A stretch of 42,257 nucleotides of DNA, taken from NCBI GenBank assembly GCA_016704435.1, contig JADJAB010000023.1:1-42257 (forward strand), read 5' to 3'. Shown one piece after another: positions 23,315-31,586 of this stretch. The stretch comes from Rhodobacter sp. (GTDB taxonomy: Bacteria > Pseudomonadota > Alphaproteobacteria > Rhodobacterales > Rhodobacteraceae). Made by a program: the position numbers and the translations under genes. Each line of letters starts with the position of its first letter. Position 1 is the stretch's first letter. The notes under the pieces are model-generated. The model searched no databases and was not told the DNA's origin. It was given only the letters and a program-made list of their open reading frames with translations.

Positions 23315-24766
23315 TCACACCCCGTCGCCGGAATGCCGCTGCGCAATACCGGGCGCGGCGCGGTCAGGTCTTTCCAGGCGCTCAGCGCGCGGTTCACTGC
23401 CGGGCGCGGGGCACGGGCGACGAACTGGCCGTGGCCTTCGCGGGTGCGCACCTCGCCGTCGTGGTTCGCCACATGGCCGCGGGTCAGGGTGAACCTTGGC
23501 AGACCTTTGACAGCTTTGCCCTCGAACACGTTGTAATCAATGGCGGATTGCTGCTTGCCAGCGGTGATGGTCTTTGCCTTTTCCGGATCCCAGACCACCA
23601 GATCGGCATCCGCCCCGACCAGAATCGCGCCCTTCTTCGGGTAGCAGTTCAGGATCTTGGCGATGTTTGTCGAGGTCACGGCGACGAATTCGTTCATCGT
23701 CAGCCGGCCGGTTGCTGACGCCATGGGTCCACAGCATCGGCATCCGGTCCTCCAGCCCGCCGGTGCCGTTCGGAATCTTGGAGAAATCGCCCACGCCGTA
23801 GCGCTTCTGCGCGGTGGTAAAGGCGCAATGATCGGTGGCCACGACCGACAGGGACCCGCTTTGCAGGCCCGCCCAGAGGCTGTCCTGATGCTGCTTGTTG
23901 CGGAAAGGCGGGCTCATCACCCGGCGCGCGGCATGGTCCCAATCGGGGTTGAAATACTCGGACTCGTCCAGCGTCAGGTGCTGGATCAACGGCTCGCCCC
24001 AGACCCGCTTGCCCTGCTGGCGCGCGCGGCGGATCGCCTCATGGCTGTCCTCGCAGGAGGTATGCACCACATACAGCGGCACCCCCGCCATATCGGCGAT
24101 CATGATGGCGCGGTTGGTCGCCTCGCCCTCGACCTGCGGCGGCCGGCTGTAGGCATGCGCCTCGGGGCCGGTGTTGCCCTCGGCCAGCAGCTTTGCGGTC
24201 AGTTCCGCCACCACGTCGCCGTTCTCGGCATGCACCAGCGCGACGCCGCCCAGATCGCCCACCCGGCGGAACGACTGATACATCTCGTCGTCGTTGACCA
24301 TCAGGGCGCCCTTGTAGGCCATGAAATGCTTGAAGCTGGTCATCCCCGCCTTCACGGCCAGGTCCATATCCTCCCACACCTTCTGGCCCCACCAGGTGAT
24401 CGCCATGTGATAGGAGTAATCGCAATTCGCCCGGCCCGATTTGTTCGACCACATCTGGGCCGCATCCATCAGCCCCTGCCCCTGCCCCGGCAGCACGAAA
24501 TCGACCACCATCGTGGTGCCGCCACTCAACGCCGCCCGCGTGCCGGATTCGAAATCATCGGTGGAATAAGTGCCCATGAAGGGCATCTCCAGATGCGTAT
24601 GCGGATCAATCCCGCCGGGCATGATATAGCAGCCCGAGGCATCCAGAACCGTATCGCCCTTGAGGTTCGGGCCGATGGCGGTGATGATGCCGTCCTCGAT
24701 GAGGACATCCGCCGCATAGGTCAGATCAGCGGTAACGATGGTGCCGTTTTTGATGACTGTGGTCAT
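23315..24766 (-). pseudogene. hydA: Dihydropyrimidinase (D-hydantoinase), two compensating indels, 483 aa if repaired
   Basis: Zn-dependent ring-opening of dihydrouracil/dihydrothymine, step 2 of reductive pyrimidine degradation. Seen: MTTVIKNGTIVTADLTYAAD; metal site DPHTHLEM; carboxylated Lys in FKHFMAYKG; His in VHAENGD and VVHTSCED; Asp in VATDHCAF; substrate loop IPNGTGGLEDRMPMLWTHGV. After GV one extra base (about 23712-23722) shifts the frame; the rest (ATGRLTMNEFVAVTSTNIAK) follows in the next frame. Near the end one missing G at 23320-23323 hides the stop: restored, it reads GIPATGV then TGA at 23315-23317. Two opposite indels give exactly 484 codons, the normal family length, so the gene is probably intact in the organism. 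GAAAGG precedes the ATG. Confidence 0.88.
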
Positions 24767-25105
24767 TTTGCTTGCCTTTCTTCTTGGCCGCAAGAAGCGG
24801 ATAGGTTTCGAGTATTTCTCGTGAAACGGGTCTGCGCCTGAAAATACACGGCACTTCAACGAAATACGGTTGACGCTCTCGGACGTCGCAGCCCCCTTCA
24901 ACTCGCCAATTGACCAGACACTTATTCCTCCGGAACCTTCTTTGTTGACAGTAACTGCCACCTCAAAAGAAACCATCTGCGGCGTGTTGTTGGGTTTACC
25001 TTCAACTTTTCCGGGCGATATCCAAAGTTTCGCCTCGGCCTGAGCTTGTGCGACGCCGTTGGTTATATCGAGCAGCGTTTGCTTCACAAACTGATCGAGT
25101 TTCAC
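24767..25105 (-). CDS. Orphan small protein (trypco2-like?) between hyuC and hydA, about 113 aa
   Basis: GTG 25105 overlaps the hyuC stop (GTGA). The protein reads VKLDQFVKQTLLDITNGVAQ, AQAEAKLWISPG, then VSFEVAVTVNKEGSGGISVW and VNRISLKCRVF. This fits a widespread small family (L..FV...L..I..GV..AQ, then V.F.VAVTV, then S-R-I-x-F-x-V-P) that I associate with trypsin-co-occurring (trypco2) proteins; the name is from memory. As written there is no stop before hydA, so it is fused in frame to it. One missing T in the run at 24862-24864 would instead give RIFVEVP, a better family match, and a separate stop. Lower GC than its neighbours. Function unknown. Confidence 0.65.
24780..24797. promoter_or_regulatory. 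Hairpin next to the hydA ribosome site
   Basis: CTTCTTG (24780-24786) and CAAGAAG (24791-24797) pair perfectly around GCCG, immediately upstream of the GAAAGG ribosome site of hydA on the minus strand. Could tune hydA translation; inferred from position. Confidence 0.35.
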
Positions 25106-26352
25106 CCCACCACCCCCGCCACGTCCAGCACCGCATGCAGCATCACATCCGTCCCCGCCGCCGCCCATTCCGGCGAAATCTCCTCGGCCTCGTTGTGCGA
25201 AAGCCCATCCACGCAAGGGCACATGATCATCACCGTCGGCGCCACGCGGTTGATCCAGCAGGCGTCGTGGCCGGCGCCGGAGATGATGTCCATGTGGGAA
25301 TAGCCCAGCTTTTCCGCCGATTGGCGGACGACCTTCACCAGACCCGGATCGAAGGTCACCGGATCGAAATGCCCGACCTCTTCAATCGCACAGCCCAAGC
25401 CCAGCTCAACCGCCACCGCCTGCGCCGCCCGCATCACCTCGGCCTTCATCGCGTCCAGCTTGGCCTGTTCGGGGCTGCGGATATCGACCGTGAACACCAC
25501 CTTGCCGGGGATCACGTTGCGAGAGTTCGGAAACACCGTCACCTGCCCCACCGCGCCCACCGCGTTCGGCTGATGGCTCATCGCAATCTGGTGCACCCGC
25601 TCGGTGATCCGCGCCATCCCAAGCCCCGCATTCACCCGCATCTTCATCGGCGTCGAGCCGGTATGCGCATCCTTGCCGGTCAGCGTGATTTCCAGCCACC
25701 ACAGACCCTGCCCATGGGTGACAACGCCGATCTCGCGCCCCTCGGCCTCCAGAATCGGCCCCTGTTCGATGTGCAACTCGAACATCGCGTGCATCTTGCG
25801 GGCGCCGACCGCCTCGTCGCCAACCCAGCCGATCCGCTGCAATTCCTCGCCAAACACCTTGCCATCCAGATCCTTGCGCCCCTTGGCATAATCTTCGGTA
25901 TGGATGCCCGCAAAGACGCCAGAGGCCAGCATCGCCGGCGCAAACCGCGCGCCTTCCTCGTTGGTCCAGTTGGTCACCACGATGGGGTGGCGGGTCTTCA
26001 CGCCCAGATCGTTCATCGTGCGCACCACTTCCAGCGCGCCCAGCACCCCCAGCACGCCGTCATACTTGCCGCCCGTCGGCTGGGTATCGAGGTGAGAGCC
26101 CATGTAGACCGGCAGCGCCGCAGGATCCGTCCCCGGCCGCGTCGCGAACATGTTGCCCATGGTGTCGACGCCCATGGTCATGCCGGCGGCCTTGCACCAG
26201 CCCGCGAAGAGGTGCCGCCCCTCGCCATCGGCATCGCTCAGGGTCTGGCGGTTGTTGCCGCCTGCCACGCCGGGGCCGATCTTGGCCATCTCCATCAGGC
26301 TGTCCCACAGCCGCGACGGGTTGATGCGCAGGTTTTCACCCGGTGTTGCCAT
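25102..26352 (-). CDS. hyuC: N-carbamoyl-beta-alanine / allantoate-type amidohydrolase (M20 family), 416 aa
   Basis: Removes the carbamoyl group from N-carbamoyl-beta-alanine (last step of reductive pyrimidine breakdown, giving beta-alanine, CO2 and ammonia). Metal-binding motifs of the family: MGSHLDTQPTGGKYDGVLG, NEEGARFAPAM, FELHIEQGPILE and GLSHNEAEE; the dimer-lid region includes DAHTGSTPM. Length is normal. Start ATG 26352 was chosen for GGGGAAG and family alignment; the frame extends upstream through the promoter operator. First gene of the catabolic/transport operon; a RutR-box-like palindrome lies 58 bp upstream. Substrate (pyrimidine-derived rather than allantoate) is inferred from context. 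Confidence 0.9.
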   Translation of the reverse strand: MATPGENLRINPSRLWDSLMEMAKIGPGVAGGNNRQTLSDADGEGRHLFAGWCKAAGMTMGVDTMGNMFATRPGTDPAALPVYMGSHLDTQPTGGKYDGVLGVLGALEVVRTMNDLGVKTRHPIVVTNWTNEEGARFAPAMLASGVFAGIHTEDYAKGRKDLDGKVFGEELQRIGWVGDEAVGARKMHAMFELHIEQGPILEAEGREIGVVTHGQGLWWLEITLTGKDAHTGSTPMKMRVNAGLGMARITERVHQIAMSHQPNAVGAVGQVTVFPNSRNVIPGKVVFTVDIRSPEQAKLDAMKAEVMRAAQAVAVELGLGCAIEEVGHFDPVTFDPGLVKVVRQSAEKLGYSHMDIISGAGHDACWINRVAPTVMIMCPCVDGLSHNEAEEISPEWAAAGTDVMLHAVLDVAGVVG

Positions 26353-26409
26353 ATCCGTCTTCCCCCCAGTGCCAGGGCGCCGAAATGCGCCTCTTGCCGC
26401 GACTCGTTT

Positions 26410-26427
26410 CCTGACCGTATGGTCAGG
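26410..26427. promoter_or_regulatory. RutR-box-like operator, hyuC / TetR divergent promoter
   Basis: CCTGACCGTATGGTCAGG has perfect 7-bp arms (CCTGACC, GGTCAGG) around GTAT. The core TGACC-N4-GGTCA matches the E. coli RutR consensus TTGACCANNTGGTCAA at 11 of 14 fixed positions. Placed 58 bp from the hyuC start and 68 bp from the TetR start. Probably bound by one of the two RutR-like proteins. Confidence 0.7.
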
Positions 26428-26495
26428 ACATACGCGACCACAACCTGAGCAGCCGGTCGACGAAAATTCCGCCACGACCAACCGGAGGCCCGCAT

Positions 26496-27149
26496 ATGGA
26501 CGACTCCGCCCAAGGTTCCCGCGCCCGCGCCGGAAAGCGCACCGACATAAGGCGCGCGAATGAGCGTGTGATCTTGCAAGCCGCAGAAAGGGTCTTTGCC
26601 GAGGCCGGCTTCGGCGGCGCCACCATGCAGCTGATCGCCGACATGGCCGGGCTGCCCAAGGCCAACCTGCACTACTACTTCGCCACCAAGGAAGAGCTGT
26701 ATCGCCGCGTGGTCGAAGACATCTTCCAGATCTGGCTGCGCGCCGCCGACAGTTTCGACGATGCCCCCGACCCAGCCACCGCCATCGGCGCCTATATCGA
26801 GGCGAAGATGCGGATCAGCCGCCAGCACCCGTTCGGATCGAAGGTCTGGGCCAGCGAGGTGATGCACGCAGCACCGGTGATCCAGGATTACCTGGAAACC
26901 ACCCTTCGCGCCTGGACCGAAGGCCGGATCAAGGCGATCCAGCGCTGGATCGACGACGGCCGCATGGCGCCGATCGACCCGCGCCACCTGCTGTACATGA
27001 TCTGGGCCACGACCCAGCACTATGCCGATTTCGGCCACCAGATCGAGACGCTGAATGCCGGGCGCCCGCTGACCGACCGGCAGTGGAAGGCGGCGACGGA
27101 CAGCGTGAAATCCATCATCCTGCGCGGCATCGGCCTGGTCGCAGGATAA
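26496..27149 (+). CDS. TetR-family regulator, RutR-like paralogue, 217 aa
   Basis: HTH at about 20-66: IRRANERVILQAAERVFAEA, then IADMAGLPKANLHYYFATKE. The C-terminal domain contains MIWATTQHYADF, matching the RutR stretch (MIWASTQHYADF) that holds the uracil-contacting Trp and Gln. Overall it is less close to E. coli RutR than the gene at 28443 (differences in helices 5-7). Divergent from hyuC across the palindrome at 26410-26427, so it most likely represses that operon and itself. Ligand could be uracil, thymine or a downstream intermediate. Confidence 0.88.
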   Translation: MDDSAQGSRARAGKRTDIRRANERVILQAAERVFAEAGFGGATMQLIADMAGLPKANLHYYFATKEELYRRVVEDIFQIWLRAADSFDDAPDPATAIGAYIEAKMRISRQHPFGSKVWASEVMHAAPVIQDYLETTLRAWTEGRIKAIQRWIDDGRMAPIDPRHLLYMIWATTQHYADFGHQIETLNAGRPLTDRQWKAATDSVKSIILRGIGLVAG

Positions 27150-27251
27150 GGCGCCGGTGTCGGAATGCCACCCCTTCCCGAACCTCGGTTCCGTGAGTAG
27201 ACTTCCGCCACTTTTCCTGACGTTTCCCACCATTTCAATCCAGAGGCCAAG

Positions 27252-27900
27252 ATGATCCTCCGCATTTCTCCACGCGCCCTCGTGGCCGGACTGCCGCTCT
27301 GCCTTCTCCTAGCCCACGCACCGCCTGCCCGTGCCGGCGAAGTCGTCGACGCCGCCACGGCGGTCGAGACCGCTGTCGCCACGGGCGATTTCAACGCCTG
27401 GCAGGCGGCGAATGCCACGCTTCTGAGCACGGCCTGGTTCCAGCCGGGACTGCATTTCAACCGGCTCCTCCTCGTCTCGGCCCCGGCCAGCGGCTACGGC
27501 TCTTACGAGGTCCGCCCCGACAGTGTCTTTGCCGCGGGCGAGATGATCCTCGTCTATGCCGAACCCGAAGGCTATGGCTACGGCGACCTAGGCGGCGGCA
27601 AGCTGGAGATCGCCTTCGACATCGACCTGAAGGTGATGGACCCGGCCGGGTCGGTGCTGGTCGAGATGCCGGGCTTCATGCAACTGGTGCATCAGACCTG
27701 GGGCCCGGCGCGCGAATTCGTCGCCAACATGTCGGTCAGCATGGGGCAGGCGCCAGCCGGGGACTACCGGCTGGAATTCACCTTCCGCGACCGTCACGGC
27801 GGCCAGTCGTCCAGCTTCACCACCGACGTCACGATTCAACCAGGAACGCGCGGGCGGCCCTTCACAACGGGCCGCCCGCCGACAGCTTGCAGGACCCGAC
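27252..27900 (+). CDS. Secreted hypothetical protein, about 195 aa (3' end uncertain)
   Basis: Signal peptide 1-28 (MILRISPRALVAGLPLCLLL, cleavage after ARA before GEV). The mature part is beta-rich and acidic (YGSYEVRPDSVFAAGEMILV; KLEIAFDIDLKVMDPAGSVL; GDYRLEFTFRDRHGGQSSSF) and ends near TTDVTIQ. No family recognised; periplasmic. No stop is seen in frame before 29054: the frame runs through a hairpin (27850-27879) and over two further genes. A lost or shifted stop near 27840 is likely; a TGA at 27902-27904 in another frame would form an ATGA overlap with the next gene. N-terminus and body well supported, end not. Confidence 0.6.
27850..27879 (+). terminator. Strong hairpin after the secreted-protein gene
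   Basis: GCGGGCGGCCC (27850-27860) and GGGCCGCCCGC (27869-27879) form an 11-bp perfect stem with loop TTCACAAC. No clear T-run follows, so it may be a rho-independent terminator of the GC-rich type or a processing hairpin. Confidence 0.5.
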
Positions 27901-28368
27901 ATGACCGACGCCCCCGACAGCGCCACCCTTGCGACCGAGGCCGCCCGCCTGGTCTTTCCCCGCTTTACCGAAGATACCGCGCTGGCGCTGGGGCTGAAGC
28001 TGGTCGAACTGGCCCGCGTCGGCAACCTGCCGGTGGTGATCGACATCCGGTCTTCGGACCGCTGTTTCTTTCACGCCGCCCTGCCCGGATCGGCGCCGCT
28101 GAACGACCGCTGGGCGCGACGCAAGTCGGCCACCGCGCTGGTCTTTCACGAGGCCTCGCTGCTGGTCGGCACCCGCAACCGCGAGAAGAGCGACAGCCTG
28201 GCCAAGCATGGCCTGCCGGCCGACGATTTCGCCGATCATGGTGGCGCCGTGCCGATCCGGGTAGAGGGGGTCGGCGTGGTCGCGGTCGTCACCGTCTCGG
28301 GCTTGCCGCAGGTCGAGGATCACCGCCTGGCGGTGCGCGCAATCGAGGCGCTGCTGGCGGGGCGATAG
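27901..28368 (+). CDS. UPF0303 / heme-degrading-domain family protein, 155 aa
   Basis: GlcG/HbpS-like fold of the UPF0303 type. Family signatures seen: ALGLKLVELARVGNLPVVID near the N-terminus, then SSDRCFFHAALPGSAPLNDR, then WARRKSATALVF, and the C-terminal VAVVTVSGLPQVEDHRLAV. Length typical (150-165). Reported roles in relatives are varied (heme binding, chaperone-like), so no reaction is assigned. ATG 27901 has CAGGA upstream. It lies between the secreted protein and rutR, same strand. Confidence 0.85.
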   Translation: MTDAPDSATLATEAARLVFPRFTEDTALALGLKLVELARVGNLPVVIDIRSSDRCFFHAALPGSAPLNDRWARRKSATALVFHEASLLVGTRNREKSDSLAKHGLPADDFADHGGAVPIRVEGVGVVAVVTVSGLPQVEDHRLAVRAIEALLAGR

Positions 28369-28442
28369 GCGCAGGGCCGCAAGGTCTTGATTTCGCCGGG
28401 ACCTGCCCACAGGATAGCGAAAACCGCAAGGCAAGCCCTCCC

Positions 28443-29054
28443 ATGACCGCCCCCCGCAGCCGCATCCAGCAAAAGAACCGCGAGGCGATCCTTGACGCAG
28501 CACTTGAGGTGTTTTCCGCCCACGGATACCGCGGCGCCACGCTGGACCAGATCGCCGAGGTGGCGGGGCTGTCGAAGCCAAACCTGCTGTATTACTTCCC
28601 CTCGAAAGAGATCATCCACCGCGCGCTGCTGACCGGGCTTCTGGACACCTGGCTCGACCCGCTGAAGGCGATGGACGCGAAGGGCGAGCCGGTCGAGGAA
28701 ATCCTGGCCTATGTTCGCCGCAAGCTGGACCTTTCGCGCGATTTTCCCCGCGAAAGCCGGCTTTTCGCGGGTGAGATCATCCAGGGCGCGCCCCGCCTTT
28801 CCACCGTGATCGAGGGGGAATTGCGGCGGCTGGTGGCGGAAAAGGCCGTCGTTCTGTCGGCCTGGATGGACGAGGGCCGCATTGCCCGGGTGGACCCGGT
28901 GCACCTGATATTCTCGATCTGGGCGCTGACCCAGCATTATGCCGATTTCGACGCGCAAGTGCGCATGGTCCTTGGCCCCGGCCACGATCCCTTTGCCGAG
29001 GCCGGGGGCTTTCTGGACACCCTCTTTCGCCGCCTGCTGACGCCTTCGGCCTAG
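28443..29054 (+). CDS. rutR: TetR-family pyrimidine regulator RutR, 203 aa
   Basis: Closest RutR match in the window. HTH with LDQIAEVAGLSKPNLLYYFP (residues 34-53); then LDTWLDPLKAM, RRKLDLSRDFPRESRLFAGE, and FSIWALTQHYADFDAQV near the C-terminus, all collinear with E. coli RutR. The Trp and Gln of W-x3-Q-HYADF are the known uracil contacts. RutR represses pyrimidine degradation until uracil binds. It probably acts on the RutR-like palindromes at 26410-26427 and 32976-32991. Start ATG 28443 has a weak upstream AGCCCTCCC only. Followed by an inverted repeat at 29060. Confidence 0.9.
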   Translation: MTAPRSRIQQKNREAILDAALEVFSAHGYRGATLDQIAEVAGLSKPNLLYYFPSKEIIHRALLTGLLDTWLDPLKAMDAKGEPVEEILAYVRRKLDLSRDFPRESRLFAGEIIQGAPRLSTVIEGELRRLVAEKAVVLSAWMDEGRIARVDPVHLIFSIWALTQHYADFDAQVRMVLGPGHDPFAEAGGFLDTLFRRLLTPSA

Positions 29055-29059
29055 ACCGC

Positions 29060-29076
29060 GGATTTGCATCAAATCC
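29060..29076. terminator. Inverted repeat just after rutR
   Basis: GGATTTG (29060-29066) and CAAATCC (29070-29076) form perfect 7-bp arms around CAT, 5 bp after the rutR stop. Could be a terminator hairpin with a short loop or an operator for the next gene. Confidence 0.35.
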
Positions 29077-29155
29077 TGCGGGCTTTCGCGGCGAAACCGG
29101 CAGCGGAATCGGCTATCATCCAAAGCGTGGGGGCACCTTGACTGGGGTGACGGAT

Positions 29156-29470
29156 ATGGGACCTGTCTCAACCGTCCGGTCGTCGGTGCAGACGTTGGGA
29201 ACATCGCCGCAGCCTTCGGCCGGCACTTATCACGGCGGCTCTGCCGCACAGAACGGGGCGCGCGTTGAACATGCGGCTGCGCCGATCACCAGCCATGCCG
29301 TGGTGCCCGCGAAGGGGGCCGCGCGCGAGGACGCGGTTGCGCGTCAGCCGGTGTCAGGCGAAAGCTATGCGGTGGAATCCGCCAAGGCGCGGGCCGAAGC
29401 GGCGCAGCGGGCCTATATGATGGCTTCTATCGCGGCCGGGCTGAACCCGTTGAACGACCGGGTGCCCTGA
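29156..29470 (+). CDS. Small hypothetical protein, 104 aa
   Basis: Starts MGPVSTVRSSVQTLGTSPQP; low-complexity Ala/Ser/Gly/Pro N-terminal half, then a helical C-terminus (AVESAKARAEAAQRAYMMAS) ending LNPLNDRVP. A TTG at 29138 is an alternative start. No membrane segment, no family recognised; the layout (disordered head, short conserved helical tail) is common for Rhodobacteraceae hypothetical proteins. Convergent with preA. Confidence 0.55.
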   Translation: MGPVSTVRSSVQTLGTSPQPSAGTYHGGSAAQNGARVEHAAAPITSHAVVPAKGAAREDAVARQPVSGESYAVESAKARAEAAQRAYMMASIAAGLNPLNDRVP

Positions 29471-29589
29471 GCCCCGGCCGTGCGGCCTGCCCTGCCAAAG
29501 GGCCGGGCAAGGCCACAAGAAACGCCGATGCGGCTGATGATGCCGCCCGCCTTGTCAGGGCCGTCGCGCCCGGCCAATGCCGGCGAGTT

Positions 29590-29605
29590 GCGGGGTGAAC
29601 CCCGC
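29590..29605 (-). terminator. Hairpin directly after preA
   Basis: GCGGGGT (29590-29596) and ACCCCGC (29599-29605) are perfect arms around GA, immediately after the preA stop codon (29607-29609) on the minus strand. No T-run; probable terminator by position. Confidence 0.5.
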
Positions 29606-29606
29606 C

Positions 29607-30908
29607 CTACTCGGCCGCTTTTGCCGACATCGGGTTGTTCGGATGCGTCGTCCAGTTGGCGTAATCGCCGACCTTCAGGCCGGTGCGCGGATCGACCGCC
29701 CCCTTGGCCATCGGCACCATGGTGATGCAGTCTTCGACCGGGCAGACGTTGACACAAAGGTTGCAGGCGACGCATTCGTCATCCTTGACCGAGAACACCC
29801 GGTCCGCCGACATGGCGATGGCCTGGTGGCTGGTATCCTCGCAGGCCGCATAGCAGCGGCCGCACTTGATGCAGGCTGCCTCATCGATATGCGCCTTGGT
29901 GACGTAGTTCAGGTTCAGGAACTGCCAGTCGGTGACGTTCGGCGTCGCCCGCCCGACCAGATCGGACAGCGTCATGTCCTTTTCGTCCAGATACTGCGAC
30001 AGGCCCGAGATCATCTCCTGCACGACCTTGAAGCCATAGGTCATGGCGGCGGTGCAGACCTGCACGTTGCCAGCGCCAAGTGCAAAGAACTCGGCCGCAT
30101 CGCGCCAGGTGGTGACCCCGCCGATGCCGGAAATCGGCAGGCCCCGCGTCTCGGCACCTCGTGCGATCTCGGCCACCATGTTCAGCGCGATCGGCTTGAC
30201 CGCCGGGCCGCAATAGCCGCCGTGGGTGCCCTTGCCGTCGATCATCGGCTCGGGCGAGAACGAGTCGAGGTTCACCCCGGTGATCGAGTTGATGGTGTTG
30301 ATCAGCGACACCGCATCCGCCCCGCCGCGCTTTGCCGCCTCGGCCGGTTAGCGGATGTCGGTAATGTTGGGGGTCAGCTTGACGATGCAGGGCATCCGGC
30401 TGTGTTTTTTCACCCAAGCCGTGACCATCTCGATGTATTCCGGCACCTGGCCCACGGCCGATCCCATGCCGCGCTCGGCCATGCCGTGCGGGCAGCCGAA
30501 GTTCAGCTCCACCCCGTCGGCCTCGGTATCCTCGATGCGGGCCAGGATGTCTTTCCACGATTCCTCGTCGCAGGGCACCATCAGGCTGATGACCAGCGCC
30601 CGGTCCTTCCAGGCGCGCTTGACGGTCTTGATCTCGCGCAGGTTGACCTCCAGCGGGCGGTCGGTGATCAGCTCGATGTTGTTCAGCCCCAGAAGCCGGC
30701 GGTCGGCGCCCCAGATCGCGCCATAGCGCGGGCCGTTGACGTTGACGACCGGCGGCCCTTCGGAGCCGAGCGTCTTCCAGACCACGCCGCCCCACCCGGC
30801 CTGAAAGGCGCGCACGACGTTGTATTCCTTGTCGGTCGGCGGCGCCGATGCCAGCCAGAACGGGTTCGGAGACTTGATGCCGATGAAATTGGACGTCAGG
30901 TCAGCCAT
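29607..30908 (-). pseudogene. preA: NAD-dependent dihydropyrimidine dehydrogenase subunit PreA, in-frame TAA at codon 187
   Basis: Catalytic FMN/Fe-S subunit that reduces uracil and thymine with electrons from PreT. Seen: MADLTSNFIGIKSPNPFWLA, the active-site Cys in NFGCPHGMAERGMG, FMN-barrel segments, and two C-terminal 4Fe-4S motifs CIKCGRCYAAC and CVACNLCVNVC. Both halves are in the same frame; TAA at 30348-30350 separates TDIR from PAEAAKRGG, where relatives usually have an aromatic or other residue (TDIR-x-PA). A one-base change from TAC/TAT (Tyr) explains it. Either a real nonsense mutation that would block the pathway, or an error. 433 codons otherwise normal. ATG 30908 has AGGAGG. Confidence 0.88.
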
Positions 30909-30986
30909 TTGCGGCCTCCTCGCGATGAATGGGGGAAAGGGCGGGACGGGGCGCAGGATGGGCCATTGACCCATCGCCCCTTGCGG

Positions 30987-31520
30987 TCAGGGCAGCAACG
31001 ACCAGAGCCAGCCCAGCAGATCGCCGCCGAACTGGCCGAGCTTGGGAATGAGAAACGCCCAGGCCACCGCGCCAAGGACGTTCCAGAAGGCAAAGCGCGC
31101 CAGCGCCATGCCGGTCATGCCTGCCAGCAGGAACACCACCGGCCGGAACACGGTCAGGAAATGGCCGACCAGAACCGTCGCGGGGCCATAGCGCACAAAG
31201 GCGGCGCGGGCCTTTTCCACCATCTCGGGATGGTTCCGCAAGGGCCGCATCGCCAGCACCGCCGCGCCATAGCGCCAGCCCAGCCAGTAGCTGAAGAACG
31301 ACCCGATCAGCGCGCCGACCGAGGCCCCGGCCCATAGCGGAAAGAACGCTATGCCGTCGCGCGCGGCCAGCGCCCCCACGGCCACCAGAATGGCGGTGGA
31401 GGGAATCAGGATGGACAGGAAGGCCGTGGTCTCGGCCGCCGCGAAGACCACCATGATCAAGGGCAGCCAGGCCTGGTTCTGTTCGATCCAGGTGATGAAG
31501 GTCTGCGCTATGACGTCCAT
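30987..31520 (-). CDS. DedA/VTT-domain membrane protein, 177 aa
   Basis: Inner-membrane protein of the DedA family, now associated with lipid scrambling or flippase activity and membrane homeostasis. Starts MDVIAQTFITWIEQNQAWLP; family motifs: IPSTAILVAVGALAAR, the GA.VGALIGSFFSYWLGWRYG stretch, and the re-entrant FLTVFRPVVFLLAGMTGMAL (R-x3-(F)LAG). Five or so membrane segments. It sits between preT and preA, whose products form one enzyme, with gaps of 66 and 78 bp. GAGGGG precedes the ATG. Confidence 0.9.
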   Translation of the reverse strand: MDVIAQTFITWIEQNQAWLPLIMVVFAAAETTAFLSILIPSTAILVAVGALAARDGIAFFPLWAGASVGALIGSFFSYWLGWRYGAAVLAMRPLRNHPEMVEKARAAFVRYGPATVLVGHFLTVFRPVVFLLAGMTGMALARFAFWNVLGAVAWAFLIPKLGQFGGDLLGWLWSLLP

Positions 31521-31586
31521 GAACCCCTCGTTCCCCCGCCCCAGATGGCGCGGCAGAGGGCCGAGGGCAAGGGAAAACCGCCCGCA

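Noticed and set aside
29471..29589. Possible gene between the 104-residue protein and preA
   Set aside because: Only short frames; GC-rich partial inverted repeats suggest terminator-like sequence.
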